This document shows positions 1-9,459 of a stretch of 64,000 nucleotides of DNA, piece after piece. The DNA is from Mesorhizobium australicum WSM2073 (GTDB lineage: Bacteria; Pseudomonadota; Alphaproteobacteria; Rhizobiales; Rhizobiaceae). Every line of letters begins with the position of its first letter. Position 1 is the stretch's first letter. Both the position numbers and the translations under genes were made by a program. The notes below the pieces were generated by a model, which was not told the origin of the DNA, did not search any database, and worked only from the letters and a program-made list of their open reading frames with translations. The stretch is taken from assembly GCF_000230995.2 (NCBI RefSeq), contig NC_019973.1:2494001-2558000 (forward strand), given 5' to 3'.

Positions 1-609
1 GCCGATCATGGCGAGGGGGAGCAGATCTCGGCTCGACTGTTGGAAGCCGAGAGGCGCAATCTCGCGATCTACGGTTTCGGCATCAAGGGATTTACGCTCT
101 CGATGATCGAGACGGCGATAGAGGTCACCGACGGGCGCGTGCCGGCTTCCGTCATATCGGAGATTCTCGACGCCGGCCGCGAGATGCTGGGCCATCCGAT
201 CGAGCCCTTGCCGCATGCACGCGAGACGGTCGAGAAGCTCGCCGGCACCTTCCGCCTCGTGCTGATCACCAAGGGCGATCTGTTCGATCAGGAGCGCAAG
301 CTGGCCGGCTCCGGGCTGGGCGAGTTGTTCGAGGCCGTCGAGATCGTCAGCGACAAGACCGCCGCGACCTATGCGCGCCTATTCGACCGCCATGGCGATG
401 GCCCGGCAAGGAGCATGATGGTCGGCAATTCGCTGAAGTCGGACGTGGTGCCCGCCATCGAGGCCGGCGGCTGGGGTGTCCATGTGCCGCACGAATTGAC
501 TTGGGTGCTCGAACATGTCGAGGCGCCGGTCGCCGAGCCGCGGTTCCGCCAGATATCGGATCTCAGCCAATTGCCCGCGCTTGTCGAAAGCATCAGGAAC
601 AGAGTTTGA
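1..609 (+). CDS. HAD-family hydrolase, 5' partial
   Basis: The frame is open to the first base of the window, so the N-terminus with the catalytic DxDxT/V nucleophile motif lies upstream; the TTG at 40 is only an internal codon. The visible 202 residues carry the later HAD motifs: the threonine of motif II in LITKGD, a lysine in SDKTAAT that could be motif III, and a clear motif IV in GNSLKSDVVPAIEAGG. Proteins of this kind are cytoplasmic phosphatases or dehalogenase-like hydrolases, and the substrate cannot be read from the sequence. It runs convergently into the receiver-domain gene that ends at 681. Confidence 0.85.
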   Translation, partial: ADHGEGEQISARLLEAERRNLAIYGFGIKGFTLSMIETAIEVTDGRVPASVISEILDAGREMLGHPIEPLPHARETVEKLAGTFRLVLITKGDLFDQERKLAGSGLGELFEAVEIVSDKTAATYARLFDRHGDGPARSMMVGNSLKSDVVPAIEAGGWGVHVPHELTWVLEHVEAPVAEPRFRQISDLSQLPALVESIRNRV

Positions 610-649
610 TCGTAGACCTCCGGCTGCTTTTTTCGCGCAATTCTGGATG

Positions 650-682
650 GAAAAAAACGGTTTCGCCTTTTGGAATCGTTTT
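650..682 (-). terminator. Candidate terminator between convergent genes
   Basis: A 7-8 bp stem with one G-U pair (AAACGGTT at 655-662 against AATCGTTT at 674-681) surrounds an 11-nt loop. Read on the minus strand it is followed by a run of seven T, directly after the stop codon of the receiver-domain gene. A shorter T run on the plus strand could also serve the HAD gene. Confidence 0.45.
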
Positions 683-1124
683 AGCGGCCGGTCAGGCGAT
701 CGATGACCGGTTGCAGCCGTTCGGGCGTGATCGGCTTGGCCACCACCGCGTCGACAACATGCGCCAGGCCCAGGCTCTCCGGCGTGCCATTCTTGGTTGA
801 AAGCAGGATCACGGGAGGAAGTGCCTTGCCCGCGGCTCGCCGCAACGTGTCGATACTGGACATCAGCGTGTCGCAGTCTTTGTTGTCGGGGCCACCATCG
901 AGGACAACCGCCCCGGGGATAAGCGAACGTAAGGTCTTCACCGCCATTTCAGGCGATTCCGAGATTGGTTTGAGCCCGGAACGCTCGACGATTTTAGACA
1001 CCACGACGCGATTGATCGGCGACTTCCCGACAACAAGCACCCGCGAAGGATCTCGGATCGTCTCAATGTTTGAACCCCGGGTCACCCGATTCAGATGTTT
1101 TGTACTCTCCCCCTCGTCACTCAC
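681..1124 (-). CDS. Atypical receiver-domain (response regulator-like) protein
   Basis: This 147-aa protein has a single receiver fold and no output domain. The putative phosphoacceptor aspartate is in VVLDGGPDN, a Ser/Thr follows in ILLSTKNG, and the conserved lysine is in VAKPITPE. The acidic pair normally found after the first beta strand is missing: the sequence there is VLVVGKSPINR. A protein without that Mg-binding pair may be phosphorylated poorly or act as a pseudo-receiver. The start is GTG with no clear ribosome-binding site, so the N-terminus is uncertain. No kinase is adjacent and the partner is unknown. Confidence 0.7.
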   Translation of the reverse strand: MSDEGESTKHLNRVTRGSNIETIRDPSRVLVVGKSPINRVVVSKIVERSGLKPISESPEMAVKTLRSLIPGAVVLDGGPDNKDCDTLMSSIDTLRRAAGKALPPVILLSTKNGTPESLGLAHVVDAVVAKPITPERLQPVIDRLTGR

Positions 1125-1363
1125 TAGGCACCCAAGTCGGCCAAGAATCTTGCCCCTATTTCAATGCAGAGTTGAATCTGCGGACAATTGGCGTGAGATC
1201 GCACCCTATGTCAAGTTGAAATAAAAGACTTCTGAAACCGTCTCCCACACAGTGGATTCAAGCAACAGTACTGTACTGCCCTGTCCATAGCTTGGTTGCG
1301 TGAAAATAAAATTCACCTACGCATACGCGGCGCGGGCAAATGGCCGGTTGTAGCGCTTCCGGG

Positions 1364-1606
1364 TCAGCCATGGCTTTGTTGTGTAACGATCACCGGGATC
1401 AGCAGGTCGCCCCAATTGCCGTCGCCGCCATGGTGCCTCGCGGAGCGCACGAGCTCCACCGAGACGCCCGCCTCGACCGCCTTCATCACCGATTGGTTGA
1501 GCCTGTGCAGGTCGTTGGCCAGCATGCGGATTGTCGCCTGCTGGTCGACGCTCATCGTGGTCGATTGCTCTTCGGCCCGTTCCTTGACGCGGCTTATCGA
1601 TGCCAT
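1364..1606 (-). CDS. Small conserved hypothetical protein downstream of aceA
   Basis: This 80-aa protein starts at the ATG complementary to 1604-1606, preceded by a good ribosome-binding site (AGGAGAAG). It lies 55 bp downstream of isocitrate lyase on the same strand, so co-transcription is likely. It is predicted soluble, with a charged N-terminal helix and a region rich in HGGDGNWGD near the C-terminus. I recognise no domain and cannot assign a function; the strong start signal and position are the reasons for calling it. Confidence 0.6.
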   Translation of the reverse strand: MASISRVKERAEEQSTTMSVDQQATIRMLANDLHRLNQSVMKAVEAGVSVELVRSARHHGGDGNWGDLLIPVIVTQQSHG

Positions 1607-1661
1607 TGGTCTTCTCCTGTGTCTGAGGCCCTGTTGGGCGTTTCCTCGGTATTTCTGGTCG

Positions 1662-2951
1662 CTATTCCGCGGCCGGCTTGAACTGCGCGTGCTCGGTCGA
1701 TTCATGCATGGCCGTGGTCGACGACCGGCCGCCGGTGATCGCCATAGAGACCGCGTCGAAATAGCCGGTGCCGACCTCGCGCTGGTGCTTGGTCGCGGTA
1801 TAGCCATTGGCTTCCGCCGCGAATTCCGCTTCCTGCAACTCGGAATAGGCCGCCATCTGCCGCGCCTTGTAGCCGCGGGCGAGTTCGAACATGCCGTAGT
1901 TGAGCTGGTGGAAGCCGGCCAGCGTGATGAATTGGAACTTGTAGCCCATGGCGCCCAGTTCCCTCTGGAACTTGGCGATCGTCGCGTCGTCGAGATTCTT
2001 CTTCCAGTTGAACGACGGCGAGCAATTGTAGGCGAGCAGCTTGCCTGGATGGTGCCTGCGCACCCCCTCGGCGAATTTCTTGGCCTGCGCCAGGTCGGGC
2101 TTCGAGGTCTCGCACCAGATCAGGTCGGCGTGCGGCGCATAGGCAACGGCCCGCGCGATGCAAGGCTCGATGCCGTTCCGGACTTGGTAGAAGCCTTCCA
2201 CCGTGCGGCCGGCATCATAGTCGACGAAGGGCTGGTCGCGCTCATCGATATCGGAGGTCAGCAGCTTTGCAGCTTCCGCGTCCGTGCGTGCCACGACCAA
2301 GGTGGGCGTGGCCATCACGTCGGCCGCGAGCCGCGCCGCGTTGAGGTTGCGGATATGCGCCGCGGTCGGGATCAGCACCTTGCCGCCGAGATGGCCGCAC
2401 TTCTTCTCCGACGCCAACTGGTCCTCGTAATGGACGCCAGCGGCACCGGCCTCGATGAACGCCTTCATGATCTCGAAGGCGTTGAGCGGACCGCCGAAGC
2501 CGGCTTCCGCGTCGGCTACGATCGGTGCGAACCAGGTCTCGACAGAAAGCCCCTTGCCTTCGGAGGTTTCGATCTGGTCGGCGCGCTGCAGCGTGCGGTT
2601 GATGCGCTTGACCAGTTCGGGCGCCGCATTGGCCGGATAGAGCGACTGGTCCGGATACATTGCCGAGGCGGTGTTTGCGTCGGCAGCGACCTGCCAGCCC
2701 GACAGGTAGATCGCCTTCAGCCCGGCGCGCACCTGCTGCATCGCCTGGTTGCCGGACATGGCGCCGAGCGCGTTGACGAAGTCCTCCTCGTGGATGAGTT
2801 TCCACAGCCGGTTGGCGCCCATTTCGGCAAGGCTCTGACGAATCTGCACCGAACCGCGCAGCCGCTTCACGTCCTCCGGCGAATAGGGACGTTCAATGCC
2901 GTCGAAGCGACCTTCAGGCGCCGAGGGGACGAGGTTGTAAAAATCAGTCAT
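1662..2951 (-). CDS. aceA: Isocitrate lyase
   Basis: At 429 aa this is a full-length isocitrate lyase, the glyoxylate-shunt enzyme that splits isocitrate into glyoxylate and succinate. The catalytic KKCGH motif is at residues 183-187 (Cys185), and the family signatures around [14 protein letters not shown] and the C-terminal lid are present. It is cytoplasmic and Mg-dependent. The ATG is preceded by CGGAGTGACC. It is divergent from an XRE-family regulator at 3176 of the type known to control glyoxylate and short-chain fatty acid metabolism, with TGTAAA repeats between them, so control by carbon source (acetate, fatty acids, PHB turnover) is expected. Confidence 0.97.
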   Translation of the reverse strand: MTDFYNLVPSAPEGRFDGIERPYSPEDVKRLRGSVQIRQSLAEMGANRLWKLIHEEDFVNALGAMSGNQAMQQVRAGLKAIYLSGWQVAADANTASAMYPDQSLYPANAAPELVKRINRTLQRADQIETSEGKGLSVETWFAPIVADAEAGFGGPLNAFEIMKAFIEAGAAGVHYEDQLASEKKCGHLGGKVLIPTAAHIRNLNAARLAADVMATPTLVVARTDAEAAKLLTSDIDERDQPFVDYDAGRTVEGFYQVRNGIEPCIARAVAYAPHADLIWCETSKPDLAQAKKFAEGVRRHHPGKLLAYNCSPSFNWKKNLDDATIAKFQRELGAMGYKFQFITLAGFHQLNYGMFELARGYKARQMAAYSELQEAEFAAEANGYTATKHQREVGTGYFDAVSMAITGGRSSTTAMHESTEHAQFKPAAE

Positions 2952-3004
2952 TGGTCACTCCGAAGATTTCTGCACAGCCAATTCTCGGGCCGCTTCTATG
3001 TGAC

Positions 3005-3160
3005 TGAATTTACATTTTGGCGCCGCATGAGCTAGAAAAATCAGCAGAACCGAGTGGATATAACGGAAAATCTGTGTTGTGTTTGACAGCAAGGCACTGT
3101 AAATTTGTCAATCCTGTAAAGCGAAGAGAGGCGGGATGCAGCTGGCGGCGTGTAAACTCC
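3005..3160. promoter_or_regulatory. Divergent aceA/regulator control region with four TGTAAA elements
   Basis: The intergenic space between aceA (start 2951) and the regulator (start 3176) contains TGTAAA at 3099-3104, 3115-3120 and 3151-3156 on the plus strand, and its complement TTTACA at 3009-3014. Two copies are 16 bp apart. Repetition of a 6-mer in a short divergent promoter next to a regulator of this family suggests operator half-sites. This is inference; no promoter hexamers are clear enough to call. Confidence 0.4.
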
Positions 3161-3175
3161 TGTCAAGAATTGGCG

Positions 3176-4624
3176 ATGGCTGACCAGAAGATTTTCGCTG
3201 GGCCGCGCATCCGCCGCATCCGCGGCGCCAAGGGCCTGACCCAGACGGCGATGGCCGAGGGGCTCGGCATCTCGCCGTCCTACCTCAACCTGATCGAGCG
3301 CAACCAGCGGCCGCTGACGGTGCAATTGATCCTGAAGCTCGCCTCCGTCTACAAGGTCGATCCGCATGAGCTTCAGGGCGAGGCAAGGGGATCGGTCGCT
3401 GCCCTCAAGGAGGTGTTCACCGACCCGCTGCTGGTCGGCGAATTGCCGGGAGACCAGGAATTGATCGAGTTTGCCGAGGCGGCGCCCAACGCCTCCGCCG
3501 CGGTGATAAAACTGTTCCGCGCCTATCGCGAGCAAGCCGAGCGGCTGTCCGATCTCAACGAGCTTCTGGCCCGCGAGGGCCGGGCGACCGCCCTCTCTGG
3601 CGCCCGCCTGCCGATCGACGAGGTGCGCGAGATTTTCGAGCGGCGACCGAACCATTTCGCCTCGCTCGAGGAAGAGGCCGAGGCGTTCACGTCGGTGCTC
3701 GATCCCGGCGACGACCTGTTTGGCGCCTTGAAGGCATGGCTGAAGCGCGAATACGGCATCGTGGTCAAGGTTCTCCCGGTCGCCACCATGCCGAACTGGC
3801 GCCGCCGCTACGACCGCCACTCGCAGCGCCTGTTTCTGTCCGAGCGTCTGTCGCCGTTCGACCAGTTGCGTGAAGTCGCGATGGAGGCCTGCCTGATCCG
3901 CATGTCGGTTGCGGTCGCCGGTGAGATCCAGGCACTGAGGCTGACCACGGACGAGGCGCGCCGCCTTGCCCGCTTCGAACTCGGCCGCTACGCCGCCCAT
4001 GCGCTGATGATGCCCTATCTGCCCTTTCACGCGGCGGCCGTTCGCTCACGCTACGACATTGATGTCCTGCGCTCGCGCTTCGGCGTTTCCTTCGAGCAGG
4101 CGGCAAACCGGCTGACCATGCTGCAGCGGCCAGTTGCTTCCGGCGTGCCCTTCTTCATGCTGGAGATCGACAATGCGGGAAACCGCTTCCGCAAGGCCGG
4201 CAGCCAGGGCTTTCCGCAAAGCCGCTTCGGCGGTGGCTGTCCCAAGCTTCCCGTGCATGTCGCCTTCACTCAGCCGGGCCAGATATTCGTCGAGGCGGTG
4301 GAAATGCCCGATGGCGCCGAGTTCCTGTGCATCGCCCGCACGCTGGAGGGGCCGCAAGGCGCGTTCTCCGAACGACCGCGCCGCACGGCACTGCTGCTCG
4401 GCTGCGACATCGGCTTTCGCGACGAGATCGTCTATGGCACGGTGCTGCTTGGCGCGGCGACCGGCGCGAAGATGGGGGCGGGCACCGTCGCGGCGACGCC
4501 TGTCGGCCCCGCCTGCCGGCTTTGCGAGCGCGCCGGCTGCCTGGCGCGCGCAGAGCCGCCGGTGACGCGACCGCTCGGCCTCGACGAGATGGTCACCGGC
4601 CTGAGTGCCTTCGACTTCCAGTGA
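3176..4624 (+). CDS. XRE-family short-chain fatty acid/glyoxylate regulator (ScfR/RamB type)
   Basis: This 482-aa protein starts at the ATG at 3176. Residues ~8-62 form an XRE helix-turn-helix (RRIRGAKGLTQTAMAEGLGI). The middle resembles the IrrE/ImmA peptidase-like domain, and the C-terminal DUF2083 region ends in a cysteine cluster (CRLCERAGC) that could bind metal or iron-sulfur. RamB of Corynebacterium, in the same family, controls aceA and aceB. Divergence from aceA here makes control of the glyoxylate shunt the likely role. In-frame sequence extends upstream to 3017, but only 3176 aligns with the normal family start. Confidence 0.85.
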   Translation: MADQKIFAGPRIRRIRGAKGLTQTAMAEGLGISPSYLNLIERNQRPLTVQLILKLASVYKVDPHELQGEARGSVAALKEVFTDPLLVGELPGDQELIEFAEAAPNASAAVIKLFRAYREQAERLSDLNELLAREGRATALSGARLPIDEVREIFERRPNHFASLEEEAEAFTSVLDPGDDLFGALKAWLKREYGIVVKVLPVATMPNWRRRYDRHSQRLFLSERLSPFDQLREVAMEACLIRMSVAVAGEIQALRLTTDEARRLARFELGRYAAHALMMPYLPFHAAAVRSRYDIDVLRSRFGVSFEQAANRLTMLQRPVASGVPFFMLEIDNAGNRFRKAGSQGFPQSRFGGGCPKLPVHVAFTQPGQIFVEAVEMPDGAEFLCIARTLEGPQGAFSERPRRTALLLGCDIGFRDEIVYGTVLLGAATGAKMGAGTVAATPVGPACRLCERAGCLARAEPPVTRPLGLDEMVTGLSAFDFQ

Positions 4625-4775
4625 TGTCGTGGTGACTTGCCGCGCGAAGAAGAAGACTGACTGCTTCCTACTCAGGAAGACAATAAGCCGTCACGCTAAA
4701 TATAGCGGATGCAATATTGATTAAGCATTGCTGTTAAGATATCAACGACAATCTGTGCAGCGATCGGGGGGATTG

Positions 4776-5675
4776 ATGAGCCGGATAGCTCTTTGGCTTG
4801 GTTTGGGCCTTGCCCTTTCGGTCTGGCCCGCTCAGGCGGAAAGATCCTCGGATTTTTTTAAATCTTACCAAGGGTACAATGACGACGGCAAGGCTTTCCT
4901 GGACAAAATCGAGCCGAAGATCGGCACGGTGGACCTTGCCGAAGGTGTACACCTGACCCTCGGCGATAAGTTCTATTTTCTTAACAAGAAAGACACTGCC
5001 TCTGTTTTGACAGAAGCCTGGGGCAATCCTGCCAGTTCCGCTGCCGATTCGGTCGGCATGATCTTTCCGGCCAAATATGATCCCATTGCCGATGGCAATT
5101 GGGGCATAGAGTTGCGATGGGAGAAGATAGGCTATGTCGATGATGGCGACGCCGCATCCATCGACTACGGCGAGTTGCTGCGCACCATGCAGGCGGACAC
5201 ATTGTCAGGCAACGATCAAAGGGCAAAGGATGGCTTTCCTCCCATTACCTTGATCGGCTGGGCCTCGCCGCCAGTCTACGACTCGGTCAACAAGCGTTTG
5301 CACTGGGCAAAGGAACTGCAATTCGGAGACGATACCGTCCACACGCTCAACTACGACGTCCGTTTTCTGGGTAAGGAGGGCGTTTTTGTGATGAGTTATA
5401 TCGCTACGGTGGAGCAATTGCCGGAGATAAGGCAAAGCCTGGACGAAGTCCTTGGCCTCGCCGCCTTCAATACCGGCAAGAAATACACTGATTTCATACC
5501 CGGCTCCGATACAGTTGCGGCAGTTGGCATTGGTGGCCTCATAGCGGGAAAATTGGCGGCGAAGGCGGGCCTTCTGGCCGTGGCGCTCATTGCGCTGAAG
5601 AAATTCGGTTTGATCTTGCTGGTTCCCTTGGCCGGAGTCTGGCGCTTCATTCGCGGCAACAAGCGCACGTCGTAG
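4776..5675 (+). CDS. DUF2167 membrane-anchored protein
   Basis: This 299-aa protein starts at the ATG at 4776 behind a GGGGGGAT ribosome-binding site. It begins with a signal-peptide-like segment (IALWLGLGLALSVWPAQA, cleavage expected after AQA). The body has the WG.E.RW / GY..D.D pattern and the long hydrophilic domain of the DUF2167 family. Two hydrophobic segments near the C-terminus (about residues 246-285) are followed by a basic tail, so the main domain is probably periplasmic with a C-terminal membrane anchor. The family's function is not established. It stands alone between the regulator and a transporter gene. Confidence 0.8.
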   Translation: MSRIALWLGLGLALSVWPAQAERSSDFFKSYQGYNDDGKAFLDKIEPKIGTVDLAEGVHLTLGDKFYFLNKKDTASVLTEAWGNPASSAADSVGMIFPAKYDPIADGNWGIELRWEKIGYVDDGDAASIDYGELLRTMQADTLSGNDQRAKDGFPPITLIGWASPPVYDSVNKRLHWAKELQFGDDTVHTLNYDVRFLGKEGVFVMSYIATVEQLPEIRQSLDEVLGLAAFNTGKKYTDFIPGSDTVAAVGIGGLIAGKLAAKAGLLAVALIALKKFGLILLVPLAGVWRFIRGNKRTS

Positions 5676-5851
5676 GCGTCGCCCAAGCGCTGCTGACTGT
5701 TGTCGGGCGCGCCGGTAGGGTGCCGGCAGTGCGCCAAACGGAACACTGCACTGGATCACGCCTCGCCAATGCCTTTGCGGTACGCGAACAGGGTACGTTC
5801 TTGTCGTCTCCTGCGCATCGTGCCGTCCTCAAAATCTCGACAGTCGCGCCC

Positions 5852-6805
5852 ATGACCGACACCACATCAAGGCAGATCGCCACGTCCGCGGCCATCCCGC
5901 TGCGCGAGGAGCGCATCGGCTTCCTTCTGGTGTTCCTGTCGGCGCTGATGTGGAGTTTCGGCGGCACCATCGCCCGGTTCATCACGGTCGGCGACAGCTG
6001 GACCGTGATATTCTGGCGCTCCGCGTGGGCTGCCGTCTTCCTGCTTTGCTTCATGGTCTGGCGTGACGGCTGGCGCGGCATGCTGAAATCATTCCGCGAC
6101 ATGGGCCTGCCAGGCATTGCGGTGGGGTTCTGCTTCGCCATTGCGTCGACCTCGTTCGTGGTGGCGCTTGCCTATACCACCGTCGCCAATATTCTTTTGA
6201 TGCAAGCCGGCGTGCCGCTTCTGGCGGCCCTGTTTGCCTGGGCGCTGTTCCGCGAAAAGGTAACCGTCGCGACCTGGATAGCAATCGTCGCCGTCATCGC
6301 CGGCGTCGCCATCATGGTGTCTGAATCTGTTGACGGCGCCGTCTCGCCCATAGGCGATGGACTGGCGCTGCTGATCGCGTTCATGTTCTCGATCGCCACC
6401 GTCATCACCCGGCGCTTCTCCAGCGTGCGCATGACGCCGGCGACGTGTCTCGGCACGATCCTTGCGGCGGGCTTCGCTGCCTCGCAGGCCTCGACGTTCG
6501 CGGTGTCGGTCGGCGACATGGGCTTCCTCTTCGTCTTCGGCGTGGTCAATCTCGGCCTTGGTCTTGCTTTCTTCGCCACTGGCGCGCGCTTGATCCCGGC
6601 GGCTATCGCGGCGTTGCTCGGCACGTTCGAGCCGATCCTGGGGCCGATATGGGTCTGGCTCATCCATTCCGAGGTGCCGTCCGGGCGCACCATCGTCGGC
6701 GGCGCGGTGGTGGTCACGGCGCTGCTTGTCCATATTGGGCTCGAATTCAAGCGCCAGGCGCGGCCTCAGCGGGCTGGGGTCACCGGGGTGCCTTCGCCTA
6801 ATTGA
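5852..6805 (+). CDS. DMT-superfamily transporter (two EamA domains)
   Basis: This 317-aa protein has ten predicted membrane helices in two EamA repeats, the usual layout of drug/metabolite exporters. The second repeat ends with the typical LGTFEPILGPIWVWL segment. The ATG at 5852 starts a short cytoplasmic tail before the first helix; an upstream extension to 5720 is in frame but lacks membrane character. The substrate is unknown; relatives export amino acids, nucleotides or small metabolites. It is not clearly in an operon. Confidence 0.85.
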   Translation: MTDTTSRQIATSAAIPLREERIGFLLVFLSALMWSFGGTIARFITVGDSWTVIFWRSAWAAVFLLCFMVWRDGWRGMLKSFRDMGLPGIAVGFCFAIASTSFVVALAYTTVANILLMQAGVPLLAALFAWALFREKVTVATWIAIVAVIAGVAIMVSESVDGAVSPIGDGLALLIAFMFSIATVITRRFSSVRMTPATCLGTILAAGFAASQASTFAVSVGDMGFLFVFGVVNLGLGLAFFATGARLIPAAIAALLGTFEPILGPIWVWLIHSEVPSGRTIVGGAVVVTALLVHIGLEFKRQARPQRAGVTGVPSPN

Positions 6806-7133
6806 TGCGGGCGCCGAAGCTTTGCCCATTGACAATGTCGCTTCCGCCCGGGCAGGCTGGGAACACGGCAACAACAAGACAGGCGTATCTTGCCAAGTCT
6901 CCCCGGCGGCCCGATCGAGACCGGACCACATTCTAGTATCTCTGACCGCACGGCGGCGAAAGCTTCTGACGGCATCGCAATTCCTTCCCGCCCCGACCGT
7001 GCGGGCGGCCGTCGGCGGCGTGCCGAATGGCGGCCGTCGACCTCTGGAAAGTTCAACAATCTAAAGCAAATGCCCGGCCGCGCGAGCATGTCGCGACGCG
7101 CCGGCAATGGAACACTCACCAAAGGAGAATAGC
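6806..7133 (+). promoter_or_regulatory. Upstream region of the pot operon
   Basis: This 328-bp stretch has no convincing coding sequence. It holds a TTGACA-like hexamer at 6829 and, at its end, the ribosome-binding site AAAGGAGA 6 nt before the potF ATG. It presumably carries the promoter of the polyamine transporter operon, but I could not place a -10 element with confidence. Confidence 0.3.
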
Positions 7134-8231
7134 ATGATCCGCAAAGCACTCTGGCTTTCGGCAACCTCGGTATTTCTGGCGCTTTTGACGCCCGCCGGTC
7201 ACGCCGCGGACCGCGTCGTCAACGTCTTCAACTGGTCGGATTACATCGACAGTTCGATCATCGATGATTTCACCAAGAAAACTGGCATCAAGGTCGTTTA
7301 CGATACGTTCGATTCCAACGAGATCCTCGAAACCAAGCTGCTCGCCGGCGGCAGCGGCTACGACGTCGTCGTGCCGAGCGGCAATTTCCTGGCCCGCCAG
7401 ATCCAGGCCGGTGTGTTCCAGAAACTCGACAAGTCGAAGCTGCCGAACCTCTCCAACATGTGGGACACGGTTACGGAGCGCACCGCCAAATACGATCCCG
7501 GCAACGAATACTCGGTCAATTACATGTGGGGCACGGTCGGCATCGGCTACAACACCAAGAAAGTGCAGGCAGCGCTCGGCACCGACAAGATCGACAGCTG
7601 GGATACCTTCTTCAACCCCGATAGCCTGGCCAAATTAAAGCATTGCGGCGTCTATGTGCTGGATTCTCCATCCGACATCCTGCCGGCGGCGCTGAAGTAC
7701 CTCGGTCTCGACCCCAACAGCACGTCGCCCGACGATATCGCCAAGGCCGAGGAAGCTCTTCTCAAGGTCCGTCCCTATATCAGGAAGTTCCACTCGTCCG
7801 AATACATCAACGCACTTGCCAATGGCGATATCTGCCTGGCGGTCGGCTGGTCGGGTGACGTGTTCCAGGCTCGCAACCGCGCGGTCGAGGCCAAGCAAGG
7901 CGTGGAAATCGGCTATTCCGTGCCGAAGGAAGGCGCCCAGATGTGGTTCGATCAGATGGCGATCCCCGCCGACGCGCCGCACGTCGCCGAGGCGCTTGAA
8001 TTCATCAACTACATGATGACGCCGGAAGTGATCGCCAAGTCGTCGAACTATGTCCTTTATGCCAACGGCAACAAGGCATCGCAGCAATTCGTGGACAAGG
8101 CGCTGCTCGACGATCCGTCGGTCTATCCGGACGCCGCGACCTTGCAGAAGCTCTATACCACCCAGCCTTACGATCCCAAGACCCAGCGCATCGTCACGCG
8201 CAGCTGGACCAAGATCGTCACCGGCCAGTAG
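7134..8231 (+). CDS. potF: Putrescine/spermidine ABC transporter, periplasmic binding protein
   Basis: This 365-aa PotD/PotF-family protein has a signal peptide (ALWLSATSVFLALLTPAGHA). The mature start VVNVFNWSDYIDSSIIDDF is the classical PotF opening, and the conserved YDVVVPSG and VNYMWGTVGIGYN segments follow. It captures polyamines in the periplasm for the PotGHI importer encoded downstream. The ATG at 7134 has a strong ribosome-binding site. A long GC-rich hairpin follows the stop and probably lets this component be made in excess over the membrane parts. Confidence 0.95.
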   Translation: MIRKALWLSATSVFLALLTPAGHAADRVVNVFNWSDYIDSSIIDDFTKKTGIKVVYDTFDSNEILETKLLAGGSGYDVVVPSGNFLARQIQAGVFQKLDKSKLPNLSNMWDTVTERTAKYDPGNEYSVNYMWGTVGIGYNTKKVQAALGTDKIDSWDTFFNPDSLAKLKHCGVYVLDSPSDILPAALKYLGLDPNSTSPDDIAKAEEALLKVRPYIRKFHSSEYINALANGDICLAVGWSGDVFQARNRAVEAKQGVEIGYSVPKEGAQMWFDQMAIPADAPHVAEALEFINYMMTPEVIAKSSNYVLYANGNKASQQFVDKALLDDPSVYPDAATLQKLYTTQPYDPKTQRIVTRSWTKIVTGQ

Positions 8232-8242
8232 GCAATCCGGCG

Positions 8243-8270
8243 CGACCCCGGCAGCCAACTGCCGGGGTCG
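8243..8270 (+). terminator. Intra-operon stem-loop after potF
   Basis: A perfect 11-bp stem (CGACCCCGGCA at 8243-8253 with its complement at 8260-8270) and a 6-nt loop are followed by ATTTCTTTT. It sits between the binding-protein gene and the ATPase gene, a usual place for partial terminators or mRNA-stabilising hairpins in ABC operons. Confidence 0.65.
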
Positions 8271-8307
8271 ATTTCTTTTGGGGAATAAAAAAGCACGGAG
8301 TGGGGAT

Positions 8308-9450
8308 ATGAAATCGCTTGGCAGCATCCGCAGGGACTTCGCGCCATGGAACGACCCGAACGCCAAGCCATATATCCAGTTCGACAATGTCACCAAGAAG
8401 TTTGGTGACTTTACCGCCGTCAACAATCTGTCGCTGACCATTTTCGAGCGTGAATTCTTCGCTCTGCTTGGCGCATCGGGTTGCGGAAAGTCGACGCTGC
8501 TCAGGATGCTTGCCGGCTTCGAGGAGCCGACGGCCGGGCGCATCCTGCTCGACGGCCAGGATCTGCGCGGCATTCCGCCCTATCGCCGGCCGGTCAACAT
8601 GATGTTCCAGTCTTATGCCTTGTTCCCGCATATGACCGTCGAGAAGAACATCGCCTTCGGTCTCAAACAGGAAGGCATGCCGAAGCCGGATATCGAAAAA
8701 CGCGTCGCCGACATGCTGAAGCTGGTCAAGCTCGAGCAGTTCGCCAAGCGCAAGCCGCACCAGCTTTCCGGCGGCCAGCGCCAGCGCGTCGCGCTTGCCC
8801 GCTCGGTCGCCAAGCGACCGAAGGTGCTGCTGCTCGACGAGCCGCTCGGCGCGCTCGACAAGAAACTGCGCGAGGAAACCCAGTTCGAACTGATGGATCT
8901 GCAGCAGGAGCTTGGTCTCACCTTCGTCGTCGTCACCCATGATCAGGAAGAGGCGATGACGATGGCCGATCGCATCGCCATCATGGACAAGGGCGAAGTC
9001 ATGCAGGTGGCGACGCCGCCGGAAGTCTATGAAGCCCCGACGTCGCGCTTCGTCGCCCATTTCGTCGGCAACGTGAACATGTTCGAGGGCAAGGTTGCCG
9101 AACAGGCGGCCAACACGACGCGCATTACAGGTCCAAGCGGAGCTCAGATCGTCGTCGAGAACGGTGGCGCGGCTGCGAAGGCCAATGCGGATATCGTCTT
9201 CGCCGTCAGGCCGGAGAAGATCAGGGTCTCGTCTAAGAAGCCGGCCGATGCCGTCAACGCGCTGGAAGGTGAGGTTTACGACATCGCCTATCTCGGCGAC
9301 ATGACTGTCTATCACGTCAGGCTGGACGACGGGCAGATCGTGCGGGCAAGCGCCTTGAACGCGGCCCGTGTGACCGAGGATCCACTGACCTGGAACGACC
9401 GTGCCTGGGTGTCTTTCCGGCCCGACGCCGGCGTCGTGCTGGCACGGTAG
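8308..9450 (+). CDS. potG: Polyamine ABC transporter ATP-binding protein
   Basis: This 380-aa ATPase has Walker A (GASGCGKST, residues ~55-63), the signature LSGGQRQRVALARS, Walker B (VLLLDEPLGALD) and the switch histidine in VVTHDQEEA. A C-terminal TOBE regulatory domain follows, as in PotG/PotA. It powers import through PotH/PotI on the cytoplasmic face. The ATG at 8308 comes after the stem-loop; the spacing from potF is 76 bp. Confidence 0.95.
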   Translation: MKSLGSIRRDFAPWNDPNAKPYIQFDNVTKKFGDFTAVNNLSLTIFEREFFALLGASGCGKSTLLRMLAGFEEPTAGRILLDGQDLRGIPPYRRPVNMMFQSYALFPHMTVEKNIAFGLKQEGMPKPDIEKRVADMLKLVKLEQFAKRKPHQLSGGQRQRVALARSVAKRPKVLLLDEPLGALDKKLREETQFELMDLQQELGLTFVVVTHDQEEAMTMADRIAIMDKGEVMQVATPPEVYEAPTSRFVAHFVGNVNMFEGKVAEQAANTTRITGPSGAQIVVENGGAAAKANADIVFAVRPEKIRVSSKKPADAVNALEGEVYDIAYLGDMTVYHVRLDDGQIVRASALNAARVTEDPLTWNDRAWVSFRPDAGVVLAR

Positions 9451-9459
9451 GGGACGGTC

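Noticed and set aside
1296..3035. A 579-codon plus-strand open frame opposite aceA
   Set aside because: Antisense shadow of isocitrate lyase, no domain and no ribosome-binding site.
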